This document shows positions 26,549-35,346 of a stretch of DNA of 55,361 nt, piece by piece. Made by a program: the position numbers and the translations under genes. The notes beneath the pieces were generated by a model, which was not told where the DNA came from, did not search any database, and worked only from the letters and a program-made list of their open reading frames with translations. Origin of the DNA: an uncultured Eubacterium sp. (GTDB lineage Bacteria; Bacillota; Clostridia; Peptostreptococcales; Anaerovoracaceae); assembly GCA_937900695.1 (NCBI GenBank), contig CALCFD010000010.1, positions 1-55,361 of the forward strand, given 5' to 3'. Within the stretch, counting starts at the first letter, position 1, and each line of letters starts with the position of its first letter.

Positions 26549-26578
26549 AATCTATTTAGACTTTTATCTAAATAGATT
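26549..26578. promoter_or_regulatory. Operator-like inverted repeat 1 (sdpR promoter, downstream side)
   Basis: AATCTATTTAGA and TCTAAATAGATT form a perfect 12-6-12 inverted repeat. On the minus strand it begins inside the -10 hexamer and covers the transcription start, the classic position for repression. Confidence 0.8.
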
Positions 26579-26604
26579 ATACTCGTTAGTTAAAAGTATG
26601 TCAA
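26576..26604 (-). promoter_or_regulatory. Consensus sigma-A promoter of sdpR-sdpI
   Basis: Minus strand: TTGACA (26604-26599), 17 bp spacer, TATAAT (26581-26576). Both hexamers and the spacing are perfect consensus, implying a strong promoter that is kept off by a repressor. Confidence 0.9.
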
Positions 26605-26634
26605 TAGCTATTTAGATATTTTTCTAAATAGCTA
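26605..26634. promoter_or_regulatory. Operator-like inverted repeat 2 (sdpR promoter, upstream side)
   Basis: TAGCTATTTAGA and TCTAAATAGCTA form a second perfect 12-6-12 inverted repeat with the same CTATTTAGA core as repeat 1. It abuts the -35 hexamer. The repeat centres are 56 bp apart. Confidence 0.8.
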
Positions 26635-26648
26635 ATTTTATACATTTA

Positions 26649-26677
26649 TTGATATATAAACTTTAATATGATAAAAT
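26649..26677 (+). promoter_or_regulatory. Promoter of the ACT-UPF0210 operon
   Basis: TTGATA at 26649-26654, 17 bp spacer, TAAAAT at 26672-26677 preceded by TGA (extended -10). It starts 15 bp beyond operator 2, so the repressor could affect it as well. Confidence 0.55.
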
Positions 26678-26715
26678 ATTTTATCAAAAAAAATCACGTT
26701 TTATGGAGGTATATT

Positions 26716-26979
26716 ATGAAAGCTGTAGTTACAGTCATCGGTAAAGATAAAGTTGGTATTTTAGCTGCTACAAGTGCAGAAGTTGCTAAAGCAAATGCTA
26801 ATGTAATAGAAGTTACTCAGTCAGTACTAGAAGATTTCTTTGCTATGATTATGTTAATCGATATTACACAGATGAGCATCTCAATTGAAGAATTAAGAGA
26901 AAGATTAAAAGAAAACGTTAAAAGTATGAATATTCACGTAATGCATGAAGATATTTTCAATTCAATGCACAGAATCTAA
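26716..26979 (+). CDS. ACT-domain protein (UPF0237)
   Basis: An 87-residue protein made of a single ACT domain: MKAVVTVIGKDKVGILAATS is the first strand and ligand loop, followed by VIEVTQSVLEDFFAMIMLID and the last helix and strand. ACT domains usually bind amino acids. ATG at 26716 (GGAGGT five bases upstream) is preferred to a start 48 bases earlier, which would lie inside the leader. It is almost always found next to a UPF0210 gene, as here (24 bp), so it is likely that protein's regulatory partner. Confidence 0.9.
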   Translation: MKAVVTVIGKDKVGILAATSAEVAKANANVIEVTQSVLEDFFAMIMLIDITQMSISIEELRERLKENVKSMNIHVMHEDIFNSMHRI

Positions 26980-27003
26980 TATACATCAAAGGAGGAATCT
27001 TAT

Positions 27004-28362
27004 ATGTTAAACATGACTGATATTCTTGAAACAGTCAAAATGATTCAAGATGAAAACCTAGACATAAGAACAATTACAATGGGTATTTCTCTACTAGATT
27101 GTGCTGATGCAGATATAGATAAATCCTGTCATAAGGTCTATGAAAAAATTACACGACTTGCAAAAGATCTTGTTTCAACAGGTGAATTTCTAGAAAAGAA
27201 ATATGGTATTCCAATTGTAAATAAAAGAATTTCAGTTACACCTATAGCTATGCTTGTAGGAGTTTCTGGTGGAGATCCTGTAAAATATGCTAAAACTTTG
27301 GATAAAGCAGCAAAGGATGTAGGTGTCAACTTTATAGGCGGTTACTCTGCTCTAGTTCAAAAAGGATTTAGTGCTGGAGACAAAGAGCTTATTGAATCTA
27401 TACCAAGAGCTCTTTGCGAGACTGATATAGTTTGTTCATCTGTCAACATTGGTTCAACAAAAGCTGGTATAAACATGGATGCAGTAAAAATTATGGGCCA
27501 ACAAGTTTACCAAGCTTCAAAACTAACAAAAGATAAGCAGTGTATAGGTGCTGCTAAACTTGTAGTTTTTTGTAATGCCGTAGAAGATAATCCATTTATG
27601 GCAGGTGCTTTCCATGGTGTTGGAGAAGCTGACTGTGTAATTAGCGTTGGCGTCTCAGGTCCTGGTGTAGTAAGATCTGTTTTATCAAAGATGCCAGATG
27701 ATGCACCTTTAAATGTTGTCGCTGAAACAATTAAGAAAACTGCATTTAAGATTACACGAGTAGGACAGCTTGTAGGCTCTGAAGCTGCCGAAATGTTAGG
27801 TGTACAGTTTGGTATCGTAGACCTTTCACTTGCTCCTACACCTGCTATTGGAGATTCAGTTGCTTATATTCTTGAAGAAATTGGACTTGAACAGTGTGGT
27901 GCTCATGGAACAACTGCTGCCCTTGCAATGCTTAATGATGCAGTTAAAAAAGGTGGTGTAATGGCTTCATCATCTGTCGGCGGACTTTCAGGCGCTTTTA
28001 TTCCTGTAAGTGAAGATGCTGGTATGATTGCCGCTGCCCGCCAAGGTACTCTTTCAATTGAAAAGTTAGAAGCTATGACTGCTGTATGTTCAGTAGGCCT
28101 TGATATGATTGTTATTCCTGGAGATACCACACCAGAGGTTATCTCAGCTATTATTGCAGATGAAGCTGCTATAGGTATGGTAAACTCTAAAACTACTGCA
28201 GTTAGAGTTATACCTGCAATTGGCTTAAAAGAAGGCGAAGAATTAAACTTTGGGGGTCTACTAGGCTATGGCCCTGTTATGAAGATTAGGGACAAATCTC
28301 CTGCAAAGATGATTAATCGCGGAGGACGTATTCCCGCTCCACTTCAAAGCTTAAAAAATTAA
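27004..28362 (+). CDS. UPF0210 / PFL-family (DUF711) protein
   Basis: A 452-residue protein of the UPF0210 family (PFL-like alpha/beta barrel; no reaction is known to me). Conserved segments include ETVKMIQDENLDIRTITMGI at the N-terminus, DKSCHKVYEKI, VNKRISVTPIAML, FIGGYSALVQKG, FHGVGEADCVISVGVSGPG, IVDLSLAPTPAIGDSVA and the C-terminal GRIPAPLQSLKN. The length is normal for the family. It is cytoplasmic, with a strong RBS (AAAGGAGG). The ACT partner directly upstream suggests amino-acid responsive activity. Confidence 0.93.
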   Translation: MLNMTDILETVKMIQDENLDIRTITMGISLLDCADADIDKSCHKVYEKITRLAKDLVSTGEFLEKKYGIPIVNKRISVTPIAMLVGVSGGDPVKYAKTLDKAAKDVGVNFIGGYSALVQKGFSAGDKELIESIPRALCETDIVCSSVNIGSTKAGINMDAVKIMGQQVYQASKLTKDKQCIGAAKLVVFCNAVEDNPFMAGAFHGVGEADCVISVGVSGPGVVRSVLSKMPDDAPLNVVAETIKKTAFKITRVGQLVGSEAAEMLGVQFGIVDLSLAPTPAIGDSVAYILEEIGLEQCGAHGTTAALAMLNDAVKKGGVMASSSVGGLSGAFIPVSEDAGMIAAARQGTLSIEKLEAMTAVCSVGLDMIVIPGDTTPEVISAIIADEAAIGMVNSKTTAVRVIPAIGLKEGEELNFGGLLGYGPVMKIRDKSPAKMINRGGRIPAPLQSLKN

Positions 28363-28388
28363 CAGCCTTTATATATTTATATACAAAT

Positions 28389-28430
28389 TATCCCTCCTTA
28401 CAAACTTTGTTGATAGTAAGGAGGGATTTT
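28389..28430. terminator. Bidirectional terminator between UPF0210 and the GTPase-NYN gene
   Basis: TCCCTCCTTAC (28391-28401) pairs with GTAAGGAGGGA (28416-28426) followed by TTTT; an A/T-rich flank on the other side allows weaker use on the minus strand. Confidence 0.8.
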
Positions 28431-28432
28431 AA

Positions 28433-31009
28433 TTATTTTAACTTGTCTCCGATAGTTACCTTGCTATTTAAGTAACTTTCTCTATTAAATTTTTTTATTA
28501 TCTCACTTATCTGATTTTCTGCTTCTTTCACTTCAAGATAAAACTCATCTGCAGACACCTTAAAACCGCCATTTCCTACAATAATAAGCTGTTCTAAGTT
28601 GTCTGATGTTGCAACTCTTACAAGGAACTTATCCGCTTTTTCATAAGTAAATTTTTCTATATATGAATCTGCAGTTTCAGCTTCTTTAGTGTATACCACA
28701 TCGATATTATCATACTTTTCAACTTTTCTTACTCCACCTTTTACCTTGTATGCATCAAACACTACTATCACATGAATATTTTTATATCCTTGATAGTTTG
28801 TCAATATTTCTATTAAAGCCTGTCTTGCAGCATCAAAGCTTACTTTTGCCAACTCTTTTAACTCTTTCCAAGCATAAATTATATTATATCCATCTACTAG
28901 GAGATATTCTTCTTTAATATCTGTTGGTACAATTTCAACCTTGTTTGATGTAGGCCTTATAACTTGCTGATGAATATAAGTTTTATCTTTAGGCTTTCCA
29001 TATGTTTTTCCAAAAATTGCCGTTAATTCATCATCGCTACTATCAAACTTTTTAGAGCCTAAAAAAATAGAATCTTTCTTTTCATTTTCACCAACTTCTA
29101 ACTTAATTTCCACATGAGCATAATCCTTCACCTTATTCCAAGGAACAATAAAACCTGTACCATTTTTACAAAATACTGAATCCCCTGTATTATTTACATC
29201 ACTCATAGAGTCATATCCTCTAGAGGATATAACCTCCTCTTGATTATGACAAGTATCATAACCATCTACCATCAATGTCAAAGACCCTCTGCCACCAGTA
29301 TAGGATGCAACTTTAGAACTATAATTAGTCATTTCGCTTACTGGAGCTCTTCCTTGAATAATAGTTATTTCATCTTTTACCTCAGGTTGATTAAATTTAC
29401 CAGACATCAAAGTTATATCAGACATAGCTTTACCAGTTGACTCTTGGGGTATCTCTAAAGTAAAAGAATACCACGGTTCTAAAAGCTCCATATGTCCATT
29501 TAAAAGACCATTTCTGATAGCTCTATATGTAGCTTGTCTAAAATCACCGCCCTCAGTATGCTTTAAATGCGCTCTGCCGCCAATTAAAGTTATTTTGATA
29601 TCGGTAATAGGACTATTAGTCAAAATGCCTGTATGAGCCTTTTCATTAATATGGGATACAATTAATCTCTGCCAATTTTTATCTAAAAGATCTTCGCTAC
29701 AAGCGGCATCAACCAAAACTCCACTACCTCTTTTACCTTCTTCCAAAAGAAGCTGAACTTCTGCATAATGTCTAAGTGGTTCAAAATGACCAATTCCAAT
29801 AGCTTTACCCCTTAAAATCTCTTTATATAAAATTTCTCCTTGATCAAACGAAATATCAAGATTAAATCTTTCTTTTACTATCTCAGTTATAACTTCTAGC
29901 TGAACTTGCCCCATAAGTTGAAGCTTTATTTCCTTTAATTCCTCATCCCATAAAACATTTAACTCAGGTTCTTCTTCACCAATTATCTTTATTTTTTCAT
30001 AACAATCAAAGATATTTACCGTTTGATTAAATATTACTTTATATGTTAAAACAGGCTCTAAGATAGGAACTATATAGTCATTTTCTTTTCCTAGTGGCTG
30101 TCCTGGGAATGTATCTTCAAGTCCTGTCACAGCGCATATTTCTCCAGCACCTATTTCGTTTACAGTTTTAAATTTCGCACCAGAATATATTCTAATTTGA
30201 TTTACCTTTTCTTCATTTTCGCCAATTAAAATGCTGTCTTTAACTTTTAGACTGCCACCTGTAAGTTTTAAATATGTAAGTCTGTTATTTTGATTGTCCC
30301 TTGATATTTTATAAACTCGTGCCTTAAACTCATCAGGATATTCTTTTCTTCTTGTATATTTTGAAATTCCTTCTAAAAATTCTGTAACATTGGTTAATTT
30401 GAGAGCCGATCCAAAATAACATGGTATTATATTTCTCTTTTCTATATGCTCTCTTATTAAATCATCACTTATAATTCCTTTGCTTATATATTCATCCAAT
30501 AATTTGTCATCACAATAAGCAAGTTCCTCAAAAGCTTGCTCTGTAAAATCTATGCACATTTCTCCTATATACTTTTTAAGCTGATTTAATACATATTCCT
30601 TATTACTGCCTTCTATATCCATTTTATTTACAAATACAAAAGTTGGAATATTATATTTCTTCAGTAGTTTTCCTAAAGTATGAGTATGTCCCTGAACTCC
30701 TTCTCTTCCATTTACCACTAAGATAGCATAGTCTAATACTTGCAAAGTTCTTTCCATTTCAGCTGCAAAATCCACATGACCTGGAGTATCTACTATAGTT
30801 ATTTTTATATCTTTAAACTCCATTTGTGCTAATTTTGAAAATATGGTAATACCTCTTTGCCTTTCTTGAATATAGTTGTCCAAAAATGCATCTTGATGAT
30901 CCACACGACCTAGTTTTCGAATAGCTCCACTTGTGTAAAGCATAGCTTCAGTTAAAGTGGTCTTGCCAGCGTCTACATGAGCTAATATGCCAATGATTAT
31001 ATTTTTCAT
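28433..31009 (-). CDS. TetM/EF-G-like translational GTPase fused to a YacP/Rae1 NYN nuclease domain
   Basis: An 858-residue fusion. Residues 1 to about 640 are a ribosome-protection-type GTPase: G1 AHVDAGKTT, switch I QERQRGITIFS, G3 DTPGHVDF, G4 NKMD, domain II, and domains III-V with LLEPWYSFTLEIPQ and TGGRGSL. The YSPVSTPADFR-type tip of true Tet proteins is not conserved (the region reads LKHTEGGDFR), so tetracycline resistance is doubtful. After a linker, residues 703-858 are a complete NYN/YacP domain: LLVDGYNIIYAW, IVVFDAYKVKGG, TKEAETADSYIE, RVATSDNLEQ, with all acidic residues kept (D706, D752, D781, D803). B. subtilis YacP (Rae1) cuts mRNA in the ribosomal A site. The start overlaps the nitroreductase stop by 4 bp. 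Confidence 0.9.
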   Translation of the reverse strand: MKNIIIGILAHVDAGKTTLTEAMLYTSGAIRKLGRVDHQDAFLDNYIQERQRGITIFSKLAQMEFKDIKITIVDTPGHVDFAAEMERTLQVLDYAILVVNGREGVQGHTHTLGKLLKKYNIPTFVFVNKMDIEGSNKEYVLNQLKKYIGEMCIDFTEQAFEELAYCDDKLLDEYISKGIISDDLIREHIEKRNIIPCYFGSALKLTNVTEFLEGISKYTRRKEYPDEFKARVYKISRDNQNNRLTYLKLTGGSLKVKDSILIGENEEKVNQIRIYSGAKFKTVNEIGAGEICAVTGLEDTFPGQPLGKENDYIVPILEPVLTYKVIFNQTVNIFDCYEKIKIIGEEEPELNVLWDEELKEIKLQLMGQVQLEVITEIVKERFNLDISFDQGEILYKEILRGKAIGIGHFEPLRHYAEVQLLLEEGKRGSGVLVDAACSEDLLDKNWQRLIVSHINEKAHTGILTNSPITDIKITLIGGRAHLKHTEGGDFRQATYRAIRNGLLNGHMELLEPWYSFTLEIPQESTGKAMSDITLMSGKFNQPEVKDEITIIQGRAPVSEMTNYSSKVASYTGGRGSLTLMVDGYDTCHNQEEVISSRGYDSMSDVNNTGDSVFCKNGTGFIVPWNKVKDYAHVEIKLEVGENEKKDSIFLGSKKFDSSDDELTAIFGKTYGKPKDKTYIHQQVIRPTSNKVEIVPTDIKEEYLLVDGYNIIYAWKELKELAKVSFDAARQALIEILTNYQGYKNIHVIVVFDAYKVKGGVRKVEKYDNIDVVYTKEAETADSYIEKFTYEKADKFLVRVATSDNLEQLIIVGNGGFKVSADEFYLEVKEAENQISEIIKKFNRESYLNSKVTIGDKLK

Positions 31010-31749
31010 TTTTCATCATCCTTTATAAATACTCCGCCATTTCCAAATTCCCATGTACCACACTGTGCACCTATTTCAAAGTGTGCTTTAGCTATGCCAA
31101 GATCATAAAGTTCTACAACCTTAGGCTCTTTTACTTTTGCATAAACATTGCCATATGAATAATAAAACATTACAGGCATGCGATTTATGGCAGAAGGTGC
31201 TCTTTGCACCATACGCATTCCTTCAATAAACCAATTAGGTACAGTGTCATTTTCGCTATAAAATAAGTTCTCTATTTTTTTAGTCTTATTTAAAGTATGA
31301 AATACATTTCTCATTATTTTTTCCTTAGGTGTTTGATTTTTCTTAACGTTACCAAAGGCAATAACACAATGAAATGCCTCATCTTCTTCGACCTTACATC
31401 TGCACTGTTCTCTATCAAAAGTTCCTCCTACCCAACAGGTACCCATTCCTAAATTTTCACATTCTAAAAGAAGCTTTTCACCAAAATACCCCAGTTTCTC
31501 ATGAATGTTTTCATCTTCTTTAGGACCTACTAAAGCAATATAGTTTTTAACCCCTGTTAAAACACCATAACAAGATTTAAAACTACTAAATCCTGCTTCC
31601 TCGTCGATCATAAGCTGTATATTTAAACCATTTTCATCATTAGTTTTCTCGATACATTCTCTTAAACGTTTGATTTGGTCTATAGTTGGCAACTCTTTTG
31701 TAAAAGAACGTCTAGATTGTCTTGTTAAAATTGCCTGCTTATATGACAT
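31006..31749 (-). CDS. Nitroreductase-family protein (TM1586-like)
   Basis: A 247-residue flavoprotein of the nitroreductase superfamily. The N-terminal RQSRRSFTKELPTIDQI holds the phosphate-binding Arg residues, VKNYIALVGPKED and GYFGEKLLLECENLGMGTCW are the FMN-fold core, and APSAINRMPVMFYY lies in the second half; the duplicated, shortened layout fits the putative TM nitroreductase subgroup. The electron acceptor is unknown. GGAGGT precedes the ATG from within the kinase-like gene, and the stop overlaps the GTPase-NYN start (ATGA). Confidence 0.82.
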   Translation of the reverse strand: MSYKQAILTRQSRRSFTKELPTIDQIKRLRECIEKTNDENGLNIQLMIDEEAGFSSFKSCYGVLTGVKNYIALVGPKEDENIHEKLGYFGEKLLLECENLGMGTCWVGGTFDREQCRCKVEEDEAFHCVIAFGNVKKNQTPKEKIMRNVFHTLNKTKKIENLFYSENDTVPNWFIEGMRMVQRAPSAINRMPVMFYYSYGNVYAKVKEPKVVELYDLGIAKAHFEIGAQCGTWEFGNGGVFIKDDEK

Positions 31750-31752
31750 TTA

Positions 31753-32262
31753 TTACATTACCTCCAATACTCTTCTTTTAATTTCGGCCATAGCCTCTCT
31801 GATTTGAAGACCACTAGTATCTATTATCATATCTGCATACTTTTCATAAAGGGGTTTTCTTTCCTCAAATAAATCTTCCAATGTTTGATCCTCTTTAATT
31901 GATATTCCTCTTTCTTTAAAATTTCCAAGTCTTCTTTCAATAGCATCACAGCTAAGTTTAATATATACAACTATACCAATACTCTTAAGATGTTCCATTG
32001 CTTCTTTGCCGTAAACTACACTTCCTCCAGTAGCTAGTACAGTTTTATAAATATCTATTTTGCTATTGATTTCATTTTCTATATCGTTAAAACCACCCGT
32101 ACCATATTCATCAATCAATTCTTCTAAAGTTGCACTTTTTTCCTTTTGAATTACAATATCAGAATCTAAAAAATCATAACCCATAGCCTTAGCTAAAACT
32201 ACACCAATAGTACTTTTACCACATCCAGGCATACCTATAAGTATAATATTATCTTTCTTCAT
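31753..32262 (-). CDS. Shikimate-kinase-like P-loop kinase with altered substrate residues
   Basis: A 169-residue small P-loop kinase of the shikimate kinase fold: Walker A GMPGCGKSTIG, DSD (Mg and substrate site), LATGGSVVY in place of GGGxV, the lid region RRLGNFKERGI, and ERKPLYEKYADM with its Arg. Where shikimate kinases have FRxxE with the shikimate-binding Arg, this protein has FNDIE. The lost Arg and the GGS instead of GGG argue that shikimate may not be the substrate. It sits with no other aromatic-pathway gene, 3 bp before the nitroreductase and 12 bp after the ABC permease gene. Confidence 0.8.
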   Translation of the reverse strand: MKKDNIILIGMPGCGKSTIGVVLAKAMGYDFLDSDIVIQKEKSATLEELIDEYGTGGFNDIENEINSKIDIYKTVLATGGSVVYGKEAMEHLKSIGIVVYIKLSCDAIERRLGNFKERGISIKEDQTLEDLFEERKPLYEKYADMIIDTSGLQIREAMAEIKRRVLEVM

Positions 32263-32274
32263 TGTTTTCCCTTT

Positions 32275-35200
32275 CTAATCATTTGCCTTCATTGATTCAA
32301 CCATATCTATCTTTTTAATACTTCGTCTCATTATTAAATTAACAACTACTGTAAACAATATTGTTATAATTATTGAAATCACATAACTGCTAAAATAGAT
32401 TTCTCTTCCAAACATCATACCACCAACCTCAGCAGTTTTTATAACAAAGGTATTTAAAGCAATACCCATAGGAATACCCACAACAATACCTATTATAGTC
32501 AATATATTAATCTCTCTAAAAATATATGATGAAACTTCTTTATCATAAAAACCTAAAACCTTAATAGTAGCAAGTTCTTTTTTACGTTCACATATATTTA
32601 TATTAGTCAAATTATATAAAACTATCATAGACAATGCTCCAGCTGAAAATATCAAAACAAGCACTATATAGTCAATATTTTTAACACTGTCACTAAAATT
32701 ATCCTTTATAGTTTCAGTAGCAAGAACATATTCAACACCATCCTTTTTCATAGTATCTTTAACTACCTGATCAGCATCCTCACTATTAAGCTTTGTAAAA
32801 AGAGTATTAAAATTCGGATGCTTGCCATATGCTCTGTAAAAACTATTTTCAGTCATAAATAGCTTGTTTTGTACATAATTTTCACATATACCACTCACTT
32901 TGAAGATTTTGTCATGATCTTCATAGCTAACAGTTACATCATCACCTACTTTGAGTTCTAAAATTTCAGCTGCCTTTTCTGATAAGACTACACCTTCATC
33001 TGTTAGTTCAATTTTTCTATGATCTATTCTATTTCTTAAATCAACAAATTCAAGTAATGTTTTATCACTTTTCGGAACATCTATAGTAACTTCTTCTTGA
33101 CCAACTTGAGATGAAATCTTAGCCGTATCTTCAAAGAAAAATCCTTCACTAGCAAAATTTTTGGAATCCTTCTTCCAATTTTCCTCATCTACAGATACAG
33201 TCATATCATATTTAAATATTTCACCATATTGCAATGCTACTATATCACCTATAGCATTTCTAACGCCAAAACCAGTTAAAAGCAATGCAAAACATCCTGC
33301 AACACCAATTATGGTCATTAAAAATCTCTTTTTATATCTAAATAGATTTCTAAGTGTAACCTTTTGTGAAAACTTTAAGCGTTTCCATAAAAATGTCGCT
33401 TTTTCTAGTAAAATTCTTTTTCCTGCCACTGGAGCTTTAGGTTGCATCAACATTGCAGGCTTTTCTTTAAGTTCTTTTCTAACTACCAAAATGATAGTTA
33501 ACATAACACAAGATATAGTTGCTAAAACAATCCAAATAGCTATATTCCACATGAATCTTGTATTTACTGGCGGGATGTTATACATCATGCTATAAGCATT
33601 TGAAATAACAGTTGGAAATAGGTTAAATCCAACACTTAGACCTAAAACTGATCCTATTACAGTAGCAGTAAGCCCATACTTTATGTAATGATTTAAAATT
33701 ATACTATTCGAATAACCAAGAGATTTTAAAGTTCCAACTTGAATTCTTTCTTCTTCTATCATACGAGTCATAGTAGTTAAAACTACCAATGCAGCCACTA
33801 AGAAAAAGAAGACTGGAAAGATTTTTGCGATAGCTCCTACCTTATCCACATCACCCTTAAATCCACTTATGCCTTGATTATCAAGTCTTGTAAAAGTATA
33901 CCATTGACATTTGGGCATATCATTTATTTTCTCTTTGGCCTTATCTATTTTCTCCTCAGCTTTATCAAGTTCTATTATAACTTCTTTTTTACTCTTATTA
34001 TACTTTTCCCATCCCTCATTTAGTTTTGATTTAGCTTCATTTAGTTTTTTTTCCTGATTATCAATTAAGTTATACTGTGAATTTAAGTCATTTTTAGTTT
34101 TATTCAATGACACAATTCCGGCACTGATCTCTTTTTGGCTACCAATAAGCTTAGAGTTTTGTGCTCTTAACTGACTAAGTTGAACAACCAATTTTTGTCT
34201 TTGTACTTTTAAAGCTGTAAGTTTTTCGTTTAGTTGTCCTAATTGATAATTATATCCATCTTTTATTTTAGGTAAAATAGCATTTATCTTGTCTATATTT
34301 TCATCGATAATTTTTATACTAGACTCTATCTTAGCAATAGCTATATTTATTTCATTTACTCTATCTTTAAGTTGACTAGTTTGATTTATCAATTTCTTTT
34401 TCTTTGCTTCGACAGTATAAAGACCATTTGCTATCTGTTTTTTACCATCATATATTTTTAAAAGGCCATCTCTTATTTCTTTTTCATTTGCCTTTAGTTT
34501 ATTTTCATTTTTTGCAAGTAAAGCTAAAGCCTCACTCTTTTTCTTATTAAAACTTTCTTTATTTTCACCTAGTTTATCTTGAGCTTCTTTTTTTAACTCT
34601 TCATAACGTTTTTTGCTCTGCTCTTTTCCAAAAGCTTTAAATTTCTTTTTAATTTCATTTAATTCTTTTTCATAATTTACATTAAAAGTGTCATCTTCAT
34701 TTATTTTAGCTTTAGCATAAACAGCAGTATAAGTGTCTATCTTCTCTGGTTCTCGGACATATATTCCTAAAGCAATACTGCCCTTACCAATTTTAGTCGC
34801 CTCTCCTTTTGAAGAAAGAAACATTGGTGATTTTACGATACCTACTGCTTTAATCTTCTTACCATTGTCATCTCTGAAGATACTATTTACTTTTGTATTA
34901 TAGCTATACTGATTTGGTATTTCTATTACACATTCATCATTTTTTTGAGGTAATCTACCCTCAATTAATTCAAATTTATTTAATCTTCTATTGTCGTCAA
35001 AATCCACATAAAAAACTCTAGCCTCCAATGACTCATCTTGCCTATCACGCATTATCATATCCTCTTGTTTAATAGCCATTACTTGTGATATATAATCTAA
35101 TTTTTTTATAGCTTCTATATCATTATTACTAAATCCCAAAGTGCTTTGTGCGTATAAGTCATATAAATTTTTATCTATAAAATATTCATTTGCTGTGTTT

Positions 35201-35346
35201 TTCATATCAGGCGTTGTTGCTAATAGTCCCGCTAAAAAGCCAACTCCTAGCGCGACTATACTAACGATTGATAAAAATCTTGATAAGCTACTTTTTATGC
35301 CTCGTCTTGACATTTTCTTAAAAGTATTTTTCATAATATCTACCAT
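32275..35346 (-). CDS. ABC transporter permease, FtsX-like, with large coiled-coil extracellular domain
   Basis: A 1023-residue permease of the MacB/FtsX type. Order: one membrane helix near 20-45 (IVSIVALGVGFLAGLL), an extracellular part with a long Lys/Glu/Leu/Asn coiled coil over about 240-480, three helices at about 510-640 forming the first FtsX core (FFFLVAALVVLTTMTRMI), a membrane-proximal segment (FLMTIIGVAGCFALLLTG) near 690, a second extracellular domain, and the second FtsX core (about 890-1010). Such permeases move lipids, peptides or wall-active compounds, or transmit force to wall enzymes. It overlaps the ATPase stop by 7 bp; the internal ATG at 35334 is an alternative start. 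Confidence 0.88.
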   Translation of the reverse strand: MVDIMKNTFKKMSRRGIKSSLSRFLSIVSIVALGVGFLAGLLATTPDMKNTANEYFIDKNLYDLYAQSTLGFSNNDIEAIKKLDYISQVMAIKQEDMIMRDRQDESLEARVFYVDFDDNRRLNKFELIEGRLPQKNDECVIEIPNQYSYNTKVNSIFRDDNGKKIKAVGIVKSPMFLSSKGEATKIGKGSIALGIYVREPEKIDTYTAVYAKAKINEDDTFNVNYEKELNEIKKKFKAFGKEQSKKRYEELKKEAQDKLGENKESFNKKKSEALALLAKNENKLKANEKEIRDGLLKIYDGKKQIANGLYTVEAKKKKLINQTSQLKDRVNEINIAIAKIESSIKIIDENIDKINAILPKIKDGYNYQLGQLNEKLTALKVQRQKLVVQLSQLRAQNSKLIGSQKEISAGIVSLNKTKNDLNSQYNLIDNQEKKLNEAKSKLNEGWEKYNKSKKEVIIELDKAEEKIDKAKEKINDMPKCQWYTFTRLDNQGISGFKGDVDKVGAIAKIFPVFFFLVAALVVLTTMTRMIEEERIQVGTLKSLGYSNSIILNHYIKYGLTATVIGSVLGLSVGFNLFPTVISNAYSMMYNIPPVNTRFMWNIAIWIVLATISCVMLTIILVVRKELKEKPAMLMQPKAPVAGKRILLEKATFLWKRLKFSQKVTLRNLFRYKKRFLMTIIGVAGCFALLLTGFGVRNAIGDIVALQYGEIFKYDMTVSVDEENWKKDSKNFASEGFFFEDTAKISSQVGQEEVTIDVPKSDKTLLEFVDLRNRIDHRKIELTDEGVVLSEKAAEILELKVGDDVTVSYEDHDKIFKVSGICENYVQNKLFMTENSFYRAYGKHPNFNTLFTKLNSEDADQVVKDTMKKDGVEYVLATETIKDNFSDSVKNIDYIVLVLIFSAGALSMIVLYNLTNINICERKKELATIKVLGFYDKEVSSYIFREINILTIIGIVVGIPMGIALNTFVIKTAEVGGMMFGREIYFSSYVISIIITILFTVVVNLIMRRSIKKIDMVESMKAND

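Noticed and set aside
28433..31009. Calling the TetM-like gene a tetracycline resistance determinant
   Set aside because: The ribosome-protection tip motif of Tet proteins is not conserved and a nuclease domain is fused to the C-terminus, so resistance cannot be claimed from sequence.
33161..33595. 144-codon open frame on the plus strand
   Set aside because: Antisense to the ABC permease gene, no ribosome binding site or promoter, and no recognisable domain.
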